From Cypionkella sp. (lineage in GTDB: Bacteria > Pseudomonadota > Alphaproteobacteria > Rhodobacterales > Rhodobacteraceae): 47,974 bases of DNA. Each line of letters begins with the position of its first letter. Position 1 is the first letter of the stretch. The notes under the pieces were generated by a model, which saw only the letters and a list, made by a program, of their open reading frames with translations, did not search any database and had not been told where the DNA came from. Shown here in pieces: positions 8,926 to 17,427 of this stretch. The stretch spans positions 1 through 47,974 of the forward strand of contig NZ_JAQGKQ010000018.1 in NCBI RefSeq assembly GCF_028290025.1, in the 5' to 3' direction. Made by a program: the position numbers and the translations under genes.

Positions 8926-9780
8926 TTAGCCTATTATGACCTGATGTTCATATTGGCCTCTTGATGCACCCTCGATCACGAAAGTCGCGCCCGAAAGCGG
9001 TGCGGCTTGCAGCGCTGCGGCATCCAGATTTTTGCGGGCTGAGGTGACAACAAGTGCCGAAAGTTGCGGGCCCGCGAAGGCAGGACAAGTGGTTTGTGGC
9101 GCATCGACGCCAATCGCACGCAGGAAATTTCCTTGAGTATCATAGGCGGCAACACGAGACGCGCCCCATTGGGCAAGCCACATCACGCCATTGGCATCGA
9201 TCACGGCACCGTCGGGGTAATGTCCTTCAGACGCGAGGTCTAGGAAAACTTCTGGGGTGCCATTGGGCCAGCCTTCTGCATCGAGCCTGACCTTCATCAC
9301 CTTTTGCGTGACCGTATCAGCGTAATGCGCGAAGCCACCACCGGGAGGAAAGCAGATGGCATTGGGAATAGATATGCCGCTGAAAAGCTTTCGCAATTCG
9401 CCGCGATAGTAGCGGTAAATTGCGCCTGCGCCAATCGCCTCATCCTTCGCCATCGTGCCGATCCAGAAACCGCCATTAGGGTCAGCACGACCATCATTGG
9501 GACGATTTTTCGGCTTGTCTTGTTCCAGCAAACAGAGGGTTTCCACCTCCTCGGTCTCTAAATCGAACAGGAACAGATCACGTTCGCCCGCGATCAGCAG
9601 CACATCATCGCTGACCCAACCTGCCGCCGAGACAATTTCGGGGAAGCGCCATTCGCGTGGGCCGTCACGGTCCTGCGAAAGCAGTTTCTGATTGTTGATA
9701 TCAAACCAGAACATTTGTTCACGAATGGGATGCCAGAGCGGCCCTTCACCCAGTTCACACAGGCGTGGATCGAAAATCAT
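8926..9780 (-). CDS. SMP-30/gluconolactonase-family sugar lactonase
   Basis: A 284-residue six-bladed beta-propeller hydrolase. It begins [18 protein letters not shown], where the Glu of GEGPLW is a family metal ligand. It continues with [19 protein letters not shown] (the metal-binding Asn and Asp region) and [14 protein letters not shown] (metal-binding Asp). Family members open aldonolactones such as galactono-, arabino- or gluconolactone. ATG 9780 overlaps the dgoA stop as ATGA, so translation is probably coupled. Placement behind dgoK and dgoA argues for galactonolactone hydrolysis, feeding galactonate to the same route. A frame extension to 10056 exists but runs through dgoA and is rejected. 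Confidence 0.9.
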   Translation of the reverse strand: MIFDPRLCELGEGPLWHPIREQMFWFDINNQKLLSQDRDGPREWRFPEIVSAAGWVSDDVLLIAGERDLFLFDLETEEVETLCLLEQDKPKNRPNDGRADPNGGFWIGTMAKDEAIGAGAIYRYYRGELRKLFSGISIPNAICFPPGGGFAHYADTVTQKVMKVRLDAEGWPNGTPEVFLDLASEGHYPDGAVIDANGVMWLAQWGASRVAAYDTQGNFLRAIGVDAPQTTCPAFAGPQLSALVVTSARKNLDAAALQAAPLSGATFVIEGASRGQYEHQVIIG

Positions 9781-10382
9781 GCGCTGGCCGCGTCGTAGGC
9801 AGCGACAATCACGCGGGCTTTTTCTGCGACTTCTCCAGCCGATAGCCCGGGGGTGTAAAGCGCCGTGCCGATGCCGAAACCTGTAGCGCCTGCTTTGATC
9901 CATTCGCCGAAGTTGGATGCCCCGGCCCCGCCAACAGCATAAACCTCGCATGATTTTGGAAGTACAGCCCGCATGGCTTTCAGACCATCGGGGCCGACCA
10001 GATTGGCTGGGAATATCTTCAAGCCATCCGCACCGGCGGCTAGGGCGGCAAAGCATTCGGTGGGGGTCATTACGCCCGGCCAGCTCGCCATGCCTGCCGC
10101 TTTGGTAGCGCGGATTACATCGGGATTGCAGTTTGGTGAGACGATCAAGCGACCGCCAGCGGCTGCAACAGCAGCTACATCTGCAACGGTCAGCACGGTG
10201 CCTGCCCCGATTTCCGCCTGCAATCCCAGTGCTTTAACCATCGCGGCAATCGACTGCATTGGTTTTGGCGAGTTCAACGGCACCTCAATCCGAGTGATGC
10301 CTGCGGCAATCAGCGCCTCGGCCACCGGGATGGCTTCGGCCAAAGTGATTCCGCGCAATATCGCGATCAAAGGACGGGTCAT
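9777..10382 (-). CDS. dgoA: 2-dehydro-3-deoxy-6-phosphogalactonate aldolase
   Basis: A 201-residue class-I aldolase that cleaves 2-keto-3-deoxy-6-phosphogalactonate to pyruvate and glyceraldehyde 3-phosphate. It begins [11 protein letters not shown]. The catalytic Glu33 lies in RIEVPLNSP, and the Schiff-base Lys122 in GLKIFPA. The VPLNSP sequence rather than VTLRT is typical of the galactonate (DgoA) branch over the gluconate (Eda) branch. It overlaps dgoK upstream by 4 bp and the lactonase downstream by 4 bp, forming a compact operon. Galactonate dehydratase (dgoD) and galactose dehydrogenase are not in the window. Confidence 0.93.
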   Translation of the reverse strand: MTRPLIAILRGITLAEAIPVAEALIAAGITRIEVPLNSPKPMQSIAAMVKALGLQAEIGAGTVLTVADVAAVAAAGGRLIVSPNCNPDVIRATKAAGMASWPGVMTPTECFAALAAGADGLKIFPANLVGPDGLKAMRAVLPKSCEVYAVGGAGASNFGEWIKAGATGFGIGTALYTPGLSAGEVAEKARVIVAAYDAASA

Positions 10383-11281
10383 GGCTTGGCTTTCTGCAAA
10401 ACGCCGCGCGCTGCGGCAAGACCCGCAAGCGTGCAGGCAGTGGCGTCTAAAGTTTCGGATGCCGCGCCTTGTTCTGTGAGGGCGAGGCCGTAGCGGGCGG
10501 ATAGGGCCTCGGCACCAATCAAGGCGATGCGTTGGCCCAACCAGTATGGCTTGGCAGCGGCGAGTTCCAGTCCGATCAACATACCGGATAAACGTGATCG
10601 GGCCGCAGCGGGCGGCAATGTCGTAAGTAGCCCCTCGGCTCGCAACGTGAACAGGCGTGCGGAAATACGCTCTGGACGCTCAATTGCGTCACTCACGCCT
10701 TGCGCAAAACTTGCTTCGTCGCTGCCTTCGCCGCCCATGCCATGCCGCAGTACTGAATGTTGCGACAGCAGCGCGAACATCTCACCCGTCATAAAGGTCT
10801 GGAATGAGATCACTTCCCCCGCGGAGACATGCACCCATTTGGAATGTGTACCGGGCAGGCAAAATACCCCGTCGAAGCCGGGGAGCAGGGCAAGGGCGCC
10901 AGCGACCTGAGTTTCTTCGCCGCGCATCACGTCGGCGGGTTTGGCTTGGGATAGGCCCGGTGCGATCATCATGCGAATGCGCTGGTCCGTGGTGGGGACG
11001 GGCATCAATTCGCCTGACACAATCGGCGTGCAAGGGGTGCTGCGGTAAGGCGCTTCGTGCCAGCCTTCCCTCGCGCCGACCATGCCGCAGGCGATCACGG
11101 GGATGACACCGCTACCCAGCCAGGGTTCAATCAGGCGCAAAAGGGCCGGCTCAAACTCGGCCTTGGCCAACTTACCCATGCCATCATCTGAGCTTCCCGA
11201 GGCTATCGCGCCGTCCGGCCCCATCGCCCAAGCCCGCACGTTCGAAGAGCCCCAATCAACGGCGATCCAATCTGGTGTCAC
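10379..11281 (-). CDS. dgoK: 2-dehydro-3-deoxygalactonokinase
   Basis: About 300 residues, phosphorylating 2-keto-3-deoxygalactonate with ATP ahead of DgoA. The ASKHA-like N-terminus is [18 protein letters not shown]. Further family segments are [27 protein letters not shown], and [12 protein letters not shown] followed by FMTGE. I chose GTG 11281 because it puts the protein start directly before the conserved DWIAVDWG segment, with a GGA about 12 bp upstream. ATG 11317 and GTG 11365 are in-frame alternatives, but they would overlap the operator-like sequences and the IclR promoter. It is the first gene of the dgoK-dgoA-lactonase operon, divergent from the IclR gene. Confidence 0.88.
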   Translation of the reverse strand: MTPDWIAVDWGSSNVRAWAMGPDGAIASGSSDDGMGKLAKAEFEPALLRLIEPWLGSGVIPVIACGMVGAREGWHEAPYRSTPCTPIVSGELMPVPTTDQRIRMMIAPGLSQAKPADVMRGEETQVAGALALLPGFDGVFCLPGTHSKWVHVSAGEVISFQTFMTGEMFALLSQHSVLRHGMGGEGSDEASFAQGVSDAIERPERISARLFTLRAEGLLTTLPPAAARSRLSGMLIGLELAAAKPYWLGQRIALIGAEALSARYGLALTEQGAASETLDATACTLAGLAAARGVLQKAKP

Positions 11282-11288
11282 TGAGCAG

Positions 11289-11323
11289 GTTCCATTATTT
11301 GAAACTAAGTCTTGCATAATGGG
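11289..11323. promoter_or_regulatory. Operator candidate for the IclR-family regulator
   Basis: GTTCCA-TTATT-TGAAAC (11289-11305) is a near-perfect inverted repeat (5 of 6 positions) with the 5-bp spacing typical of IclR-family sites. A second, wider inverted pair, CCATTAT (11292-11298) and ATAATGG (11316-11322), overlaps it. Both lie between the divergent dgoK and IclR genes. Binding is inferred. Confidence 0.5.
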
Positions 11324-11367
11324 AACTATGCGACCTAGGCTCTGCCCTGTCAATTGCTGAGGCACGG

Positions 11368-12171
11368 ATGAACGATATTCAACAGGATGGTACCGTCGGT
11401 AAGGCGCTTGATGTGCTTGAAATGGTGGCGGCGCTGGCCCCGATCCGGTTCAGCGATTTGATGGCGCGGGGCAGCTATCCGAAGGCGACGCTATATCGTC
11501 TGCTGCAAACTTTGACACATCAGGGAATGCTGTCATATGACGAGGATCGCGGCAGCTACAGCTTGGGGCTAAGGCTCGTTCGGCTTGCACACGGCGCTTG
11601 GTCTCAAAGTTCGCTCGCCCCATTGGCGCGACCTGCTTTGGATGAGTTGGCGCGCGTCACCGGAGAGACCGTACATCTGGCGCAGATGGATCAGGGCCAA
11701 GTGCTGTATGTGGATAAGCGCAACGCCGCGCGGCCAGTCGAGATGTTCTCCCAGGCAGGCAAGGTTGGTCCCGCTTACTGCACCGGAGTTGGCAAAGCGA
11801 TGCTAGCGTTCTTGCCGGAAACGGCGCTGTTCGACGCGCTGGCGCGGCAGTCGTTTCACCGATTCACAGCGCTTACGTTAGACAATCCGAGCAAGCTTAC
11901 GGCGGAGTTGATTGCGATTCGCGGGCGCGGCCATGCTTATGACCAAGAAGAACATGAAGCTGGCATTATCTGCGTTGCCGTGCCGATTCTTGCCCGCTCG
12001 GGTCGGGTGATTGGTGCGATTTCGGTGACTTCGACAACGGCGCGCAATAGTTTGTCGGCGCTTGAGGCTCATTTGGGCGCATTGAAGCAAACTGCCGCTA
12101 AAATCGCAGCGCAGGCGGAAAGCTGGCAATTTCCTGAAGCGGCCGCAACGGTAGTTTATTCCGAAACCTGA
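11368..12171 (+). CDS. IclR-family transcriptional regulator (likely sugar-acid regulator)
   Basis: A 267-residue regulator. The N-terminal winged helix-turn-helix (about 5-70) has TVGKALDVLEMVAALAPIRF, then YPKATLYRLLQTLTHQGML. The C-terminal IclR effector domain has VGKAMLAFLPE, GHAYDQEEHEAGIICVAVPI and RVIGAISVTSTTAR. The start has GAGG about 8 bp upstream. It is divergent from dgoK-dgoA-lactonase and most likely represses that operon, with galactonate or a keto-deoxy acid as inducer (inference). The 3' end overlaps the convergent trhO by 16 bp. Confidence 0.9.
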   Translation: MNDIQQDGTVGKALDVLEMVAALAPIRFSDLMARGSYPKATLYRLLQTLTHQGMLSYDEDRGSYSLGLRLVRLAHGAWSQSSLAPLARPALDELARVTGETVHLAQMDQGQVLYVDKRNAARPVEMFSQAGKVGPAYCTGVGKAMLAFLPETALFDALARQSFHRFTALTLDNPSKLTAELIAIRGRGHAYDQEEHEAGIICVAVPILARSGRVIGAISVTSTTARNSLSALEAHLGALKQTAAKIAAQAESWQFPEAAATVVYSET

Positions 12172-13058
12172 GCTTTGCTCCGTGCGCCCGCTAAATCCAA
12201 CTGCCGCTGACGTTCCCGAAAACGGTTGCGATCTGTTTCGGAGTATTCTGCGGCGCAGTGATGGCAGCAAGCACCGCGTTCATACTCTGAACGTTGTTTA
12301 TCCACTGCAGAGATTGGCCGACCGCAAGCGTGGCAGGTATCGTAATCACCGGGAACAAGCCCATGACCGACCGAGACGCGACCATCGAACACGTAACATT
12401 CGCCGTCCCACATAGAGGTTTCGGCGGGCACATCCTCGAGATACTTCAGGATGCCGCCCTTAAGATGATAAACCTCGGTAACTCCCTGTCCTAACAGATA
12501 GTTTGTTGACTTTTCGCAGCGGATACCGCCCGTGCAAAACATCGCAATCCGCTTACCAAGATACTCGTCTTTGTGCGCTTCCCACCATTTTGGAAAGTCT
12601 CGAAAGGTACGAATGTCGGGATCAACCGCTCCGTGAAACGTGCCAATACCGATCTCATAATCGTTGCGGGTGTCTATCAGCGCAACGTCGGGCGAGGCGA
12701 TCAGCGCGTTCCAATCTTGCGCGGCGACATACGATCCAACCCGCGCAATCGGATCAATATCCGGCTGCCCCATCGTCACGATCTCACGTTTCAGCTTCAC
12801 TTTCATGCGGCCAAACGGCATTTTGGTGGCGTAGCTTTCTTTGTGCTCGAGGGCCGCGCAACCCGGAAGGGCGCGCAGATGCGCCAAGACGTTGGCAACT
12901 CCCTCGGCTGGCCCCGCAATCGTTCCGTTGATGCCTTCATTCGCTAGAAGCAGCGAACCCTTGACGTCTTGCGCTATGCAAAGCTCCGCCAACGGCCCAC
13001 GCAATGCAGTCGGGTCCGGGAAACGGGTGAAGTGATAAAGCGCGGCTACTGTCAGCAT
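12156..13058 (-). CDS. trhO: tRNA uridine(34) hydroxylase, rhodanese type
   Basis: A 300-residue protein of the YceA/TrhO family, which hydroxylates U34 of certain tRNAs as the first step to 5-carboxymethoxy/methoxy-uridine. The N-terminal acylphosphatase-like domain has LYHFTRFPDP and ANEGINGTIAGP. The rhodanese domain contains Cys175 in FCTGGIRCEKS, with Cys181 nearby. The C-terminus has a zinc-binding-like set (CHACGRP, then CCHHC). Length is typical for the alphaproteobacterial form. It stands alone, divergent from pncA. Confidence 0.93.
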   Translation of the reverse strand: MLTVAALYHFTRFPDPTALRGPLAELCIAQDVKGSLLLANEGINGTIAGPAEGVANVLAHLRALPGCAALEHKESYATKMPFGRMKVKLKREIVTMGQPDIDPIARVGSYVAAQDWNALIASPDVALIDTRNDYEIGIGTFHGAVDPDIRTFRDFPKWWEAHKDEYLGKRIAMFCTGGIRCEKSTNYLLGQGVTEVYHLKGGILKYLEDVPAETSMWDGECYVFDGRVSVGHGLVPGDYDTCHACGRPISAVDKQRSEYERGACCHHCAAEYSETDRNRFRERQRQLDLAGARSKAQVSE

Positions 13059-13169
13059 ACCGGCGATTTACGCCTTGCGACTGTCCAGAGCAATATCTTT
13101 AGCGGATTCAGTTTTGGTTGACCCGGTGAAAGCCGCCGCTTACCCAATGAACCTGAAGTGGAGATTGTG

Positions 13170-13778
13170 ATGCGCCAAGCCGATGAAGCCCTAATTGTGA
13201 TCGATGTGCAGAACGATTTCTGCCCCGGCGGTGCTTTGGCCGTAACCGATGGCACCTCGATCCTGCCTCAGGTCAACGCTCTGATGGCTGCGTTCAGATG
13301 TGTGGTTCTGACGCAAGACTGGCACCCAGCGGATCATTCATCATTTGCGGCCAATCATCCAAATGCCGAGGTTTTTTCGATCATCGAGATGCAGTACGGA
13401 CCGCAAGTGCTGTGGCCCGTGCACTGCGTGCAAGGCAGCGAAGGTGCCGCCTTTCATCAGGATCTGCGCACTGATTTCGCGCAACTGGTTGTGCGAAAGG
13501 GGTTTGATCCCGCTATTGACAGCTATTCGGCCTTTTTTGAGAACGACCATAAAACTCCGACCGGCTTGGAAGGCTACCTCCGTGCGCGCGGGATCACGAC
13601 AGTGACCGTGGTGGGGTTGGCTACTGATTTTTGCGTGGCATATTCGGCACTGGATGCGGTGAAGCTTGGATTTACGGTGACCGTGCTGGACAGTGCGTGC
13701 CGGGCGATTGACTTGAATGGCAGTCTCGCCGTCGCAAAAGCGAAATGTGTGGCCGCTGGCGTGCAGTGGTTGGCTTGA
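13170..13778 (+). CDS. pncA: Nicotinamidase
   Basis: A 202-residue enzyme that deaminates nicotinamide to nicotinate for NAD salvage. The catalytic triad is visible as Asp12 (VIDVQNDF), Lys110 (VVRKGFDP) and Cys155 (ATDFCVAYSA). The metal-binding stretch TQDWHPADH provides Asp50, His52 and His56. ATG 13170 is preferred over GTG 13158 because GGAG lies 6 bp upstream. pncB follows 109 bp downstream on the same strand, so the two salvage steps are probably expressed together. Confidence 0.95.
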   Translation: MRQADEALIVIDVQNDFCPGGALAVTDGTSILPQVNALMAAFRCVVLTQDWHPADHSSFAANHPNAEVFSIIEMQYGPQVLWPVHCVQGSEGAAFHQDLRTDFAQLVVRKGFDPAIDSYSAFFENDHKTPTGLEGYLRARGITTVTVVGLATDFCVAYSALDAVKLGFTVTVLDSACRAIDLNGSLAVAKAKCVAAGVQWLA

Positions 13779-13887
13779 AAACTACCGAACGTTCCCATTT
13801 GCAGGGTTGGGATGCAGTCCTGCTGCGCGATCATTTTGACCTTTGCCCAGTTCATGCCGTAGAGATAACGGCAAAGGGAGGGCCGAC

Positions 13888-15180
13888 ATGGTCGATATTG
13901 CCGCGCGCGTTTGGAATCACAAATGGAAGATCGACCCGATCGTCCGCTCTCTCATCGACACTGATTTTTATAAGCTGTTGATGTGTCAATCTATTTTTAG
14001 GAACAGACCGGATACCACCGTCACTTTCAGCCTGATCAATCGCAGCAAGAACGTGCGCTTGGCTGATTTGATTGATGAAGGCGAACTCCGTGAACAGTTG
14101 GATCACGTGCGATCGCTGAGCCTGACAAGGGGCGAAAGCACTTGGCTGCGCGGCAATACGTTTTATGGCAAGCGTCAGATGTTTCGCCCGGATTTCATGG
14201 AATGGTTCGAGGGCATGCGGCTGCCTGCCTACCATCTGGAGAAGCGCGACGGCCAGTACGAACTGAACTTCGAGGGCAGCTGGCCGGAAGTGATGCTCTG
14301 GGAGATCCCGGCGCTTTCTGTGCTGATGGAGTTGCGCAGCCGCGCCGTGCTGGAAAAGCAGGGTCGGTTCGAATTGCAGGTGCTTTACGCCCGCGCGATG
14401 ACCAAACTGTGGGAAAAAATCACCAAAATGCGTGAGATCGACGAACTGCGGATCGCGGATTTCGGCACCCGTCGCAGGCATTCCTTTCTGTGGCAGGATT
14501 GGGCGGTGCAAGCCATGCAAGACGGGCTGGAAAGCAAATTCATCGGCACTTCAAACTGTTTGATTGCGATGCGGCGTGAAGTCGAGGCGATTGGCACCAA
14601 TGCGCACGAATTGCCTATGGTCTATGCCGCACTTACCAATTCGGACGCCGAACTGGCGCAATCGCCGTATCAATTTCTTGCAGATTGGCAGGAGGAACAT
14701 GACGGCAATTTGCGGATCATCCTGCCCGATACCTTTGGCACCGCAGGGTTTCTAAAACATGCGCCGGACTGGCTTGCGTCGTGGACTGGTATTCGCATCG
14801 ACAGCGGTGATCCGGCGCAGGCTGCCGAAATTGCTGTTCAGTGGTGGAAAGATCGCGGCGAAGATCCGCGCCAGAAACTGGTGATCTTTTCCGACGGGCT
14901 CGATGTGGACAAGATTGTCGAATTGCAGAGGCAATTCTTTGGGCGGGTGAAAGTTTCGTTCGGCTGGGGTACGATGCTGACCAACGATTTCCGTGGGTTA
15001 GCTCCGGATGACGGGTTGGCTCCGTTTAGCGTAGTTTGTAAAGCGGTTGCGGCAAATGGTCGTCCGACCGTTAAACTCTCTGACAATCCAAACAAAGCGA
15101 TGGGTCCCCCGAAAGAGATTGAGCGCTATAAACGGGTGTTCGGAGTGGGTGAGCAGGAAGCGCAAGCGGTGGTGGTTTAA
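13888..15180 (+). CDS. pncB: Nicotinate phosphoribosyltransferase
   Basis: A 430-residue enzyme making nicotinate mononucleotide from nicotinate, PRPP and ATP. Conserved parts include SLIDTDFYKLLM (21-32), DFGTRRRHSF (191-200, His198 being the phospho-accepting histidine by family position) and VIFSDGLDVDKIV in the PRPP-binding part. ATG 13888 has GGGAGGG upstream; an in-frame TTG at 13843 is unlikely. It acts directly after pncA, completing nicotinamide-to-NaMN salvage. Its stop overlaps by 4 bp that of the convergent phosphotransferase gene. Confidence 0.95.
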   Translation: MVDIAARVWNHKWKIDPIVRSLIDTDFYKLLMCQSIFRNRPDTTVTFSLINRSKNVRLADLIDEGELREQLDHVRSLSLTRGESTWLRGNTFYGKRQMFRPDFMEWFEGMRLPAYHLEKRDGQYELNFEGSWPEVMLWEIPALSVLMELRSRAVLEKQGRFELQVLYARAMTKLWEKITKMREIDELRIADFGTRRRHSFLWQDWAVQAMQDGLESKFIGTSNCLIAMRREVEAIGTNAHELPMVYAALTNSDAELAQSPYQFLADWQEEHDGNLRIILPDTFGTAGFLKHAPDWLASWTGIRIDSGDPAQAAEIAVQWWKDRGEDPRQKLVIFSDGLDVDKIVELQRQFFGRVKVSFGWGTMLTNDFRGLAPDDGLAPFSVVCKAVAANGRPTVKLSDNPNKAMGPPKEIERYKRVFGVGEQEAQAVVV

Positions 15181-16115
15181 GCCATCACCCATTCTGCGCA
15201 CATGACGGCTCGGGCGATATGAGACACATGGATCGGGTTATCCTGCGCCAGACGCGGCGCCGCCCAACCGACTGAAGCGCAAGTGCGGGCAAGCGTGAAA
15301 ACCTCGACCATCTGGCGGTTAGCGGGCCGCGTTTGACCGTAACCCGCCATCAAAGCATCGCGGATTTGCGGGTAATCAGGTTCATACAAGTTTTGGCTTA
15401 AGGCGGTGCCAAGGTCGTATAGCCGAAACCCAAAGCCGGAGTCATCAAAGTCGATCAGCGAAAGTGCCCCTTTATTCACAAGGATATTTTCGCGCAAGAC
15501 ATCCGCGTGAATTGGCCCGAAATCACCACCGTTCTCCTGATGATCGCTGATCTGGTCGCGCAGAAAATCCCGAGCGCGGCATAGAGTTTCAGCTTGCCTA
15601 GGGTCGGCGGCGGGATGTTCCCAGAAACGGCCCCAGAATGGTGTCTCACCAACCAGACCATCTATGTCCCAACGTGGCCTGGTGAAATCTGCGGGCAGCG
15701 TCAGACGGTCGGTTGCAGTGTGAACATCGGCAAGCAGTGCGCCTAAAGCATAGTGACGGTTCAGCCGATCTTCAGGCGCGCAGGGCAAAGGTTTGCCAGC
15801 CTCACCAAACGCCTCGCCGTCCATCCAACCGAGGATCGAAGCATTGCGCCCACCGGACAATTTCACCAGAAAATCGCCCAAACGGCTGGGCAATGCTGCG
15901 GGAACTGCGACACCCGCACGCGCCAATGCCGCACACCACCATAGCTCTGACCGGATCGCGGCATCGTCTTGATAGCCCATGCGGTGCAAACGGAGTGCGG
16001 CGCGACCGGATGGCAAAAGCACTTCAAAGACAGCGTTCTCACGATTGCGCAGGATTCGAGTCACTTCGCCATCCCAATGGCTTACGGCCTCAGCAGCCAA
16101 CGCATCAAGCGTCAT
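15177..16115 (-). CDS. Aminoglycoside-phosphotransferase-like kinase (APH fold), substrate unknown
   Basis: A 312-residue protein with the APH/choline-kinase fold. The catalytic loop HADVLRENI gives Asp205 and Asn210, and the metal-binding motif is SLIDFDD (Asp222). The N-terminal lobe has ENAVFEVLLPSGRAALRLHR. Family members phosphorylate aminoglycosides, homoserine, choline or other hydroxyl metabolites, and the substrate cannot be read here. ATG 16115 overlaps the arfB stop by 4 bp (ATGA), so it is likely coupled to arfB. Nothing suggests antibiotic resistance. Confidence 0.85.
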   Translation of the reverse strand: MTLDALAAEAVSHWDGEVTRILRNRENAVFEVLLPSGRAALRLHRMGYQDDAAIRSELWWCAALARAGVAVPAALPSRLGDFLVKLSGGRNASILGWMDGEAFGEAGKPLPCAPEDRLNRHYALGALLADVHTATDRLTLPADFTRPRWDIDGLVGETPFWGRFWEHPAADPRQAETLCRARDFLRDQISDHQENGGDFGPIHADVLRENILVNKGALSLIDFDDSGFGFRLYDLGTALSQNLYEPDYPQIRDALMAGYGQTRPANRQMVEVFTLARTCASVGWAAPRLAQDNPIHVSHIARAVMCAEWVMA

Positions 16116-16534
16116 TCTTCGTCGCCGGGCTTACCGCGCAGTGCTTTTACCTCACCCCGTTGCACCTTAGCTGCGACGCGGCGCAATTGGCTGCCATAGC
16201 TGGGTTTGGTGGCGATACGGCGCTTTGGGGCGATTAAGGCAGCACGAATCAAATCGGCTAGGCGTTCGCGCGCAATGTCGCGATTTCGGGCCTGACTGCG
16301 GGTGTCTTCAACTTGCAGCACCAATGCGCCTTCCAGCGTCCAACGCCGACCTGCCAATTTCTTAAGCCGTGCCTTCACGCCAGCGGTCAAATTCGGTGAC
16401 CTTTCGGCCTCAAACCGCAACTCAACTGCTGTAGAAACTTTGTTGACGTTTTGTCCACCCGGGCCAGAGGCGCGTACAAAGCTTTCGCTCAGCTCCCAGT
16501 CGGCGATCGAGATGGTGTCCGTTATCCACAACAT
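16112..16534 (-). CDS. arfB: Alternative ribosome-rescue factor / peptidyl-tRNA hydrolase
   Basis: A 140-residue protein of the ArfB (YaeJ) family, which frees ribosomes stalled without a stop codon by hydrolysing peptidyl-tRNA. The GGQ motif is at 26-28 in SGPGGQNVNKVST. The C-terminal tail is rich in basic residues (APKRRIATKPSYGSQLRRVA), as needed to enter the empty mRNA channel. The length matches the family. It is coupled to the downstream APH-fold kinase. Upstream on the same strand lie a terminator-like hairpin and an 18-codon small ORF. Confidence 0.95.
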   Translation of the reverse strand: MLWITDTISIADWELSESFVRASGPGGQNVNKVSTAVELRFEAERSPNLTAGVKARLKKLAGRRWTLEGALVLQVEDTRSQARNRDIARERLADLIRAALIAPKRRIATKPSYGSQLRRVAAKVQRGEVKALRGKPGDEE

Positions 16535-16567
16535 ACGGCCAAACTAGCGGGCGTTGCAGAAAAGAGA

Positions 16568-16604
16568 AAGGGCTGCCAGCCTGTACGTGGCAACCCTTTC
16601 CGAG
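16568..16604 (-). terminator. Hairpin terminator candidate between the small ORF and arfB
   Basis: On the minus strand GAAAGGGTTGCCA pairs with TGGCAGCCCTTTC around a 9-nt loop, with one G-T pair, and is followed by TCTTTTCT. This would end a transcript coming from the small ORF or yhhQ before arfB. Confidence 0.6.
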
Positions 16605-16671
16605 ATCTTAGGAGATGGGCCAGTTAGGTATCAAAAGCCCAATCTGAAGTTCGTTCGCTAGAGGGCTGCCC

Positions 16672-16728
16672 CTAGAAAACACCCCCCATGACTGTCCCGA
16701 CACCGCTCTCCAATATCACTCTAGACAC
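16672..16728 (-). CDS. Candidate 18-residue small protein or leader peptide
   Basis: The GTG start at 16728 opens an 18-codon frame, MSRVILESGVGTVMGGVF, ending TAG at 16672. It is preceded at 16743-16733 by AAAGGAGGTGA, an essentially full match to the 16S 3' anti-Shine-Dalgarno sequence, with an ideal 7-nt gap after GGAGG. This is far stronger than at any other gene in the window. TTGACA (16792-16787) may serve as a -35 box. The stop codon lies in a CTAG...CTAG hairpin, and a terminator-like stem follows at 16604-16568. I recognise no family. It could be a true small protein, a regulatory leader for arfB, or part of a small RNA. Confidence 0.5.
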   Translation of the reverse strand: MSRVILESGVGTVMGGVF

Positions 16729-16786
16729 TGGGTCACCTCCTTTCAAAATGTTGCCGATAAGCAAAAGGTGACACAGATTTTGCGTT

Positions 16787-16792
16787 TGTCAA
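16787..16792 (-). promoter_or_regulatory. Possible -35 box for the small-ORF transcript
   Basis: TTGACA on the minus strand lies 59 bp before the small-ORF GTG, inside the gap after yhhQ. The matching -10 box is weak or ambiguous, so the promoter is tentative. Confidence 0.3.
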
Positions 16793-16798
16793 AAGGTT

Positions 16799-17419
16799 TC
16801 ACGCAATCTTGTTTGCGTATTTTGCGATTGCGACTCTGAACGGCATCAGGGCGATCAAATCGACTGCAAATTTAACGCAAAAGTCGGCCAAACCCAATGA
16901 TACCCAAAGCGGAACTTCGGGGCCAAACCCCAAAAGCGGCACATGAGCTGCGGCCCAGGATACGTCGTTTCCCGGCTCTAACCAAATGAACGCACTTGAG
17001 AATGCCAAAGTGAAGAACAACATGGTGTCAATACTGGAGCCCAGCATTGACGACAGAAACGGTGCGCGCCACCACGCTGTGCGTCGCAGCTTATCAAACA
17101 GCGCCACGTCAACAAGCTGGCCGGTCAAAAAGGCGAGACCAGAGCCGATGGCGATGCGCAGGGTCACTAGCGGGCCAAATTCGCCGACGATTTGGGTGCC
17201 GATTACCGAGCAGACCAGACCTATGGCGAAGCCTGCATACACAACGCGGCGCGCAGCGGAGGCTCCGTGGAACCTGTTGACAAGTTCGGACACCAAGAAA
17301 GCGAAGGGATAGCTGAAGGCACCCCATGTCAGCCATTGGCCGATCGGGTATTGCACCAAAATGTTAGAGGCCACGACGATAATGGCCATGGCGATAACGC
17401 CAAGCAGTAGTTTATTCAT
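16799..17419 (-). CDS. yhhQ: Queuosine-precursor transporter (VUT/YhhQ family)
   Basis: A 206-residue membrane protein with about six hydrophobic segments. Family landmarks are SYPFAFLVSELVNRFHGASA near 36-55, SGLAFLTGQLVDVALFDKLR, and SSMLGSSIDTMLFF. YhhQ proteins import queuosine precursors (preQ0/preQ1) for tRNA modification. Unusually helpful context: the 5' leader carries a pseudoknot matching the class-I preQ1 aptamer plan, with the SD-like GGA built into it (17428-17457). The gene follows the esterase-like gene on the same strand by 97 bp. Confidence 0.93.
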   Translation of the reverse strand: MNKLLLGVIAMAIIVVASNILVQYPIGQWLTWGAFSYPFAFLVSELVNRFHGASAARRVVYAGFAIGLVCSVIGTQIVGEFGPLVTLRIAIGSGLAFLTGQLVDVALFDKLRRTAWWRAPFLSSMLGSSIDTMLFFTLAFSSAFIWLEPGNDVSWAAAHVPLLGFGPEVPLWVSLGLADFCVKFAVDLIALMPFRVAIAKYANKIA

Positions 17420-17427
17420 CTATATGA

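Noticed and set aside
9781..10056. Upstream extension of the lactonase frame
   Set aside because: It runs antiphase through dgoA; the true start is the ATGA overlap at 9780.
15177..16115. Possible aminoglycoside-resistance gene
   Set aside because: The APH fold is shared with many housekeeping kinases, and coupling to arfB does not suggest resistance.
16726..16745. Resemblance of the plus strand to a 16S rRNA 3' end (TCACCTCCTTTC)
   Set aside because: Only the SD-complementary bases match and no other rRNA sequence adjoins; it is explained by a strong SD on the minus strand.
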